This document shows positions 60,174 to 64,000 of a stretch of DNA of 64,000 nt, piece by piece. The position numbers and the translations under genes were made by a program. Origin of the DNA: Turbatrix aceti (Eukaryota; Nematoda; Chromadorea; Rhabditida; Panagrolaimidae); the NCBI GenBank assembly GCA_963969345.1, contig OZ017769.1, forward strand, positions 5,273,725 through 5,337,724, in the 5' to 3' direction. Each line of letters starts with the position of its first letter. The stretch's first letter is position 1. The notes beneath the pieces are model-generated. The model made no database searches. It was given only the letters and a program-made list of their open reading frames with translations, and was not told where the DNA came from.

Positions 60174-63100
60174 ATGTGGAACAAACTTACGACTCGACTC
60201 AGTGAGTTTTTCCGTTTTCCTTCCTTTCCGGGGGTAACTGGGCCTAAAAAACAAAAAAACAACGGCGTAGTGCTGATCAGGCAGGAAAAACCCCCGGGGC
60301 AGCAGTCAGGGAGCCGGGCAAAGGACAAGGTTGGTTGGTCGCTGGGTGTACGTACTACATGCATCGATCCATCCATCATTTATCATGTCGACGTTCGCAC
60401 CGGAGAGTTAGTTGCATGTCACTCACTCTGCTTCCTGCCAGCCGCATAAATTATCCCCAGGCCCACCGGGCTTCTGAAAACACACTGCAACATTTTTTAA
60501 ATTTTTTTTTAGGTAATTTGTTCAGTGACGAGAAGCGCCACCAACAGCTGCGCCCGAGCCGGTCGCTGACGGCACTCAACCACAAGACACTACGGGTCAA
60601 CAACGTCCGCTCGAGTCGATCTATCGAAAACCTGCACCGCGTCAATTCGAATCTCCCGGCGCCGGCTCCGCTCTTTGCCAAGAAGGATCCCCCGGCCCCA
60701 GCGGTCAAGCCCAGCCGGCTCTCGAAGAAATCAAGTGCCCGCGACCTCTTCCGGCTTGGGTCGAAAAAGAAGCCGTCGCCGCTGCCACAGGGTCAGTCTG
60801 GTTAGCTCGTCCGGCATTTCTTGCTTGCTTTGTCATGCCTAGCCTCGCTGCTGCTGCTGCTTCTGCTGGCTGATGAAAATTCAATTATCCGGGTTTTTTG
60901 TGCAGAGTGCCGTCCCTACCGCTGCCATTTACGATCGCTTCTTTTCCTGAAACGGCTTTTGGGCAGAGGATCCATCCAACCCTTTTAGACGGCCCCTGTG
61001 CTAATTTTTTCGGGAGGCAATACCACCTTGGACAATTGTAGACAAGAGAACCAATTTGCCCTCTCTTGCCTAGCCCCGAGAGTCGAGTCGACAAGGGGCG
61101 CGGAAATGGCCCGCGCCTCAGTCAGTCAGCGAAAAACAAAGCAAGCATTGACTGGGCTTTATTTATGAACGCGCGTAGGGATCATAAAATTGCAGTAACA
61201 AAATGTACACCGGATGTCGGATTAGGCAAAAAAAAGGCACCCTACCCCATTCGTCGTGCCCAACGAACGACTCCTTTCAAATTTCGAATTTGATGGCGTT
61301 GTAGCAGGGTTTGTTTGACGTCATGTTTTGGACACAAACAACAACAAAAGGGGACCAAAAAGACAGAACTGTGGTTGTTAGACGAATTCGCATTGCAATG
61401 GACATGACACCAGTGTTGGCGGGTACCCGACCTGAACATGGAACCCAATCAGGAACCGACACAAAATTCGGGTTCGGGTATAGAAAAACTAAAAAAAGGT
61501 CATAAAAGTAAAAAAAAATTCCCAAAACCACATTTTTTACATTTTCGCTTCAGGACCACATTTTACTTTTTTTGAACAGAACTTCGGAATTTGGAGATAA
61601 CTTTGCAGAAAGTTTCGGGTTCGGGTTCGGCTTCGGGTCGGGTACCCGACAACACTACATGGCACCAGTCATTTTATCGAGATCGGCAGGTGCCCTAAGA
61701 CTATTTTGCGGTCGAATGAAAGCCAAAAACTGACAATAAAGTTGATTTTCTATATAATTTTCAGATGAATCAATCCCGTCCGTGGCCCCACTGCCGAGTT
61801 CAGCATTCCCGATGTCTCTGAGCTGGACGGAGCAGCTGGGCGACCTCCAGCCCGGTCCATTCGACGTGTCAGGGGCTCCTGCCGCCTACGGCAACAAACC
61901 AAAGCGGAGCAAGTCGATCACGACGATGAACCACGTTCAGGGCAGTGCGCCTCTCAACGGGGGCTTCTGCACGCCACAGGCCCTGGCGACGTACAAATGC
62001 ACCACCCAGCCGAATGGCATGAGTGCCGGCGACAAGTTTTGGTCGCTGGATCGTCGCCAACACCTGCAGACCGTCAGGAACAACGATTCCATGTATCGGC
62101 GATTGGAAAAGATCGGAGAGGGCAGCTACGCGACCGTGATCAAGGGGGTCAACAAGCTGGACGGCAGCATCGTCGCCCTCAAGGAAATCAAGCTGCAGGC
62201 GCAGGAGGGCCTCCCGTTCACCGCGATCCGAGAAATCAGCCTGCTCCGAGGCCTGAAACACGCGAACATTGTTTCTCTCTACCAGATCATCCATCAGGCC
62301 GAATCACTGGTCCTCGTCTTTGAATACGTTAAAACCGACCTTAGCAAGTTCATGGAAAACTACCGCAACGGGCTCGACGACTTCCGGACCAGGTTGTTTC
62401 TTTTTCAACTGCTCAGGGGACTCGCGTACTGTCATGAACGCAAGATCCTTCACCGGTGAGTTTTGAACTCATTGGAGGGAAAAAGAACAGTTTTGTTTTT
62501 CAGCGATCTGAAGCCGCAGAACCTCCTGGTCTCTGAGCACAACGAACTCAAACTCGCAGATTTCGGCCTGGCTCGGGCCAAATCGGTGCCATGTCGGACG
62601 TTTTCGCACGACGTCGTCACGCTGTGGTATCGGCCGCCGGACGTGCTTCTGGGTTCCACGCAGTACTCGACGTCCCTCGACATGTGGTAAGTTTTGTTTC
62701 CAACTTCGTGGTGAGACACTTCCGCGAACTTGACAATCCCGCGGGCTTGCCAATTCCGCGAAAGACAATTCCGCGGAAGGCTAAAATAAAGATTTTAGGG
62801 GTGAAATCGGGCAAATCGGTTGGTCTTTAGGCGAAAACCTTTATTCGTCGTGGGAGAAAAGTTAATTAAATTTTATATGGTTGTTTTCGCTTAAAGACCT
62901 CCCTAAATCGCTTTTCCAATAAATTTAAAGTTCGCGCAATTGTCAAGTTCGCGGAACTGTCGTAGAGCAGGAACACTGGGTTTCTTTGCTCTCACCCTCA
63001 ATTTTTTGACTTTCAGGGGTGTCGGATGCATCTTCGCGGAGATGCTCACCGGCCTGCCTCTCTTCCCGGGCGTCAACAATGCCAGCGACCAGCTCGAGCG

Positions 63101-63539
63101 CATTTTCACGTTCCGCGGCGTTCCGGACCCCGCCAAGTGGCCTGAAGTCGTGGGCCTTCCCGGCTATTCCAAGCTCAACATGCCCAACTTCCCCGAAGTG
63201 CCCTGGCGCAACGTGCATCCCGCGCTCGGGCGGTGCTACGACGGTAGCGAGAAGCTGCTCAACGCCTTCCTCCAGGTGAGCCCCCCTCCCGTTAACAGAA
63301 TCCCCCCACCCCTCGTGCTATTGCAGCTGAACCCCGCGAGGCGGATATCCGCGCATGCTGCCATGCTCTGTCCGTACTTTGCCCCTCTGCCCCCCGAGGT
63401 GCACCTGCTCAAGCCGACGGAATCCATCATGAGCGTTTTCGGGAATTCGCCCACCTTTTCCCGCTCCCGCTCACGCTCCCCGTCGCCATCCCCGCTGTCG
63501 GCGTACGTCGCAACCTCTACGACGTTCTCCTTCGTATGA
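60174..63539 (+). CDS. CDK14: cyclin-dependent kinase 14 / PFTAIRE kinase, six exons
   Basis: Exons 60174-60201, 60513-60791, 61765-62455, 62504-62686, 63017-63275, 63327-63539, giving 550 aa (human 469). The N-terminal 210 residues are basic and Ser-rich ([29 protein letters not shown]), of the kind that binds 14-3-3 or is phosphorylated. The kinase domain has P-loop GEGSYATV (220-227), Lys242, the cyclin-binding helix PFTAIRE (253-259) that names the family, [31 protein letters not shown] and LDMWGVGCIF. Family members pair with cyclin Y at the membrane and act in Wnt signalling. The C-terminus ends in [14 protein letters not shown]. The 51-bp intron 63276-63326 is open in frame. Intron 60792-61764 and intron 62687-63016 each contain a mobile element. 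CTTTCAG lies 36 nt before the ATG. Confidence 0.92.
61411..61657. mobile_element. hAT-like non-autonomous element in a CDK14 intron (247 bp)
   Basis: Left end CAGTGTTGGCGGGTACCCG, right end CGGGTACCCGACAACACTA. The termini pair with one or two mismatches and match the 80-bp element at 45036. Flanks CATGACAC (61403-61410) and CATGGCAC (61658-61665) agree in 7 of 8 positions, a near-intact target duplication. The interior is AT-rich with GGGTTCGGGT repeats. Confidence 0.8.
62715..62961. mobile_element. miniature TIR element in a CDK14 intron (247 bp)
   Basis: Ends GACACTTCCGCGAACTTGAC and, mirrored, GACAGTTCCGCGAACTTGAC, inverted termini of roughly 25 bp. The interior is shared with 31696-31864. 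It fills most of intron 62687-63016; without it the intron would be about 80 bp. No clear target duplication. Confidence 0.75.
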
Positions 63540-63770
63540 CACCGGTCTCGGGGGATCCTCCGCCACCCAAGCACAACTACATAATCAATCAGCCGCTCCC
63601 GTGTGCTCCGCTGCACCCGTGAAGACAAGGGTCAATAATACAGTGTTTCAAGCGTCCATAGAAATTTATCTGCTGTACAAAGCTTGCCGTTTTGCAACTC
63701 ACACAGTTAATATAACCGTGCACGGGATAAATCCTAGATCCCGACTCTCAAAAGTGGGCGGGGCTAATGT

Positions 63771-64000
63771 TTAGAACTCCAAACCGTACTTGGACACCCA
63801 TTCGACAGTTTCCGATCCAGGAGCGACGTTGATATACTCGCAGCCGATGACCGCGTCCGGCTTTGCCTGGCGGATGACGTCGAACACGTACGCGTAGTTG
63901 ATCTCGCCTGCCGAGTCCGGTTCGTGTCTGTCGGGCACCTGGGCCACCTGGACGTGTCCGATGGATCCCGCGTGTGCCTTGATCAGCGCCGAGAGCTGGC
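63771..64000 (-). CDS. HYI: putative hydroxypyruvate isomerase, 3' part (cut by window edge)
   Basis: The last 75 or so residues are in the window, ending VSKYGLEF at 63771. The segment HVQVAQVPDRHEPDSAGEINY is the family hallmark (human HYI has GHVQVAQVPGRGEPSSPGELN), and IGCEYINVAPGSETVEW matches the conserved end of the TIM barrel. HYI-type proteins are sugar isomerases that interconvert hydroxypyruvate and tartronate semialdehyde in bacteria; the animal role is not settled. The Glu in GCEY is a metal or substrate residue in the family. The gene is convergent with CDK14, 230 bp away. The start and most of the domain lie beyond 64000. Confidence 0.85.
   Translation of the reverse strand, partial: QLSALIKAHAGSIGHVQVAQVPDRHEPDSAGEINYAYVFDVIRQAKPDAVIGCEYINVAPGSETVEWVSKYGLEF

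Noticed and set aside
63276..63326. In-frame [17 protein letters not shown] insert in CDK14
   Set aside because: It is an open 51-bp intron with GTGAGC and TTGCAG; kinases of the family lack this insert.
1..64000. tRNA, rRNA, CRISPR array or integrated virus
   Set aside because: Looked for T-loop words (GGTTCGAATCC type), rRNA-like stretches, regular spacers and polymerase/capsid motifs; none found. A proper covariance-model scan was not possible.

Overview
The window looks like nuclear DNA of a small-genome invertebrate animal. I favour a nematode and cannot exclude another ecdysozoan such as a tardigrade. The grounds are short GT-AG introns (many of 45-60 bp) with nematode-like TTTCAG or TTTTAG acceptors, acceptor-like sites just 5' of several start codons (as expected for spliced-leader trans-splicing), two TATA-driven genes for tiny secreted Tyr/Ala-rich proteins, and a full set of conserved eukaryotic housekeeping genes. 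There are no operons, rRNA genes or recognisable tRNA genes, and nothing prokaryotic or viral.

Layout. 0-1.2 kb: divergent pair of small secreted proteins. 1.2-8.3 kb: largely empty. 8.4 kb: BOLA3 (-). 9.4-13.4 kb: non-lysosomal glucosylceramidase GBA2 (-). 13.4-17.1 kb: non-coding, with one terminal-inverted-repeat (TIR) element. 17.2-20.3 kb: AP-1 gamma adaptin (-). 21.1-24.6 kb: left arm of a 3.5-kb inverted duplication carrying a nuclear receptor (+). 24.9-25.9 kb: TIM23 (-). 26.2-27.9 kb: CID-domain RPRD-like protein (-), head-to-head with COG1 (+, 28.1-31.6 kb). 32.0-33.4 kb: S28 serine peptidase (-), head-to-head with NUP210 (+, 34.1-41.6 kb). 41.9-45.5 kb: a non-coding nested palindrome with two further elements inserted in it. 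45.8-46.3 kb: SYS1 (-). 46.5-50.0 kb: right arm of the inverted duplication with the second receptor copy (-). 50.6-54.0 kb: importin beta (-). 55.0-57.8 kb: NSF (+). 60.2-63.5 kb: CDK14/PFTAIRE kinase (+). 63.8 kb to the edge: 3' end of hydroxypyruvate isomerase (-).

Many genes serve membrane traffic and compartments: AP-1, COG1, SYS1 and NSF in Golgi and endosomal traffic, NUP210 and importin beta at the nuclear pore, TIM23 and BOLA3 in mitochondria. This looks like chance linkage of housekeeping genes. Exon structures were rebuilt by hand from splice signals and reading phase. Total lengths (GBA2 929, AP-1 gamma 895, COG1 811, NUP210 1868, importin beta 884, NSF 755, CDK14 550 aa) are reasonable for the families.

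The most interesting parts are (1) two nuclear-receptor genes in near-identical inverted arms whose differences cluster in the DNA-binding domain; (2) the nested palindrome at 41.9-45.5 kb, built as one outer stem holding two related hairpins; and (3) a set of non-autonomous hAT-like elements with CAG... termini, two with exact and one with a near-exact 8-bp target-site duplication (a fourth lies in a COG1 intron, also exact). No transposase gene is present in the window.
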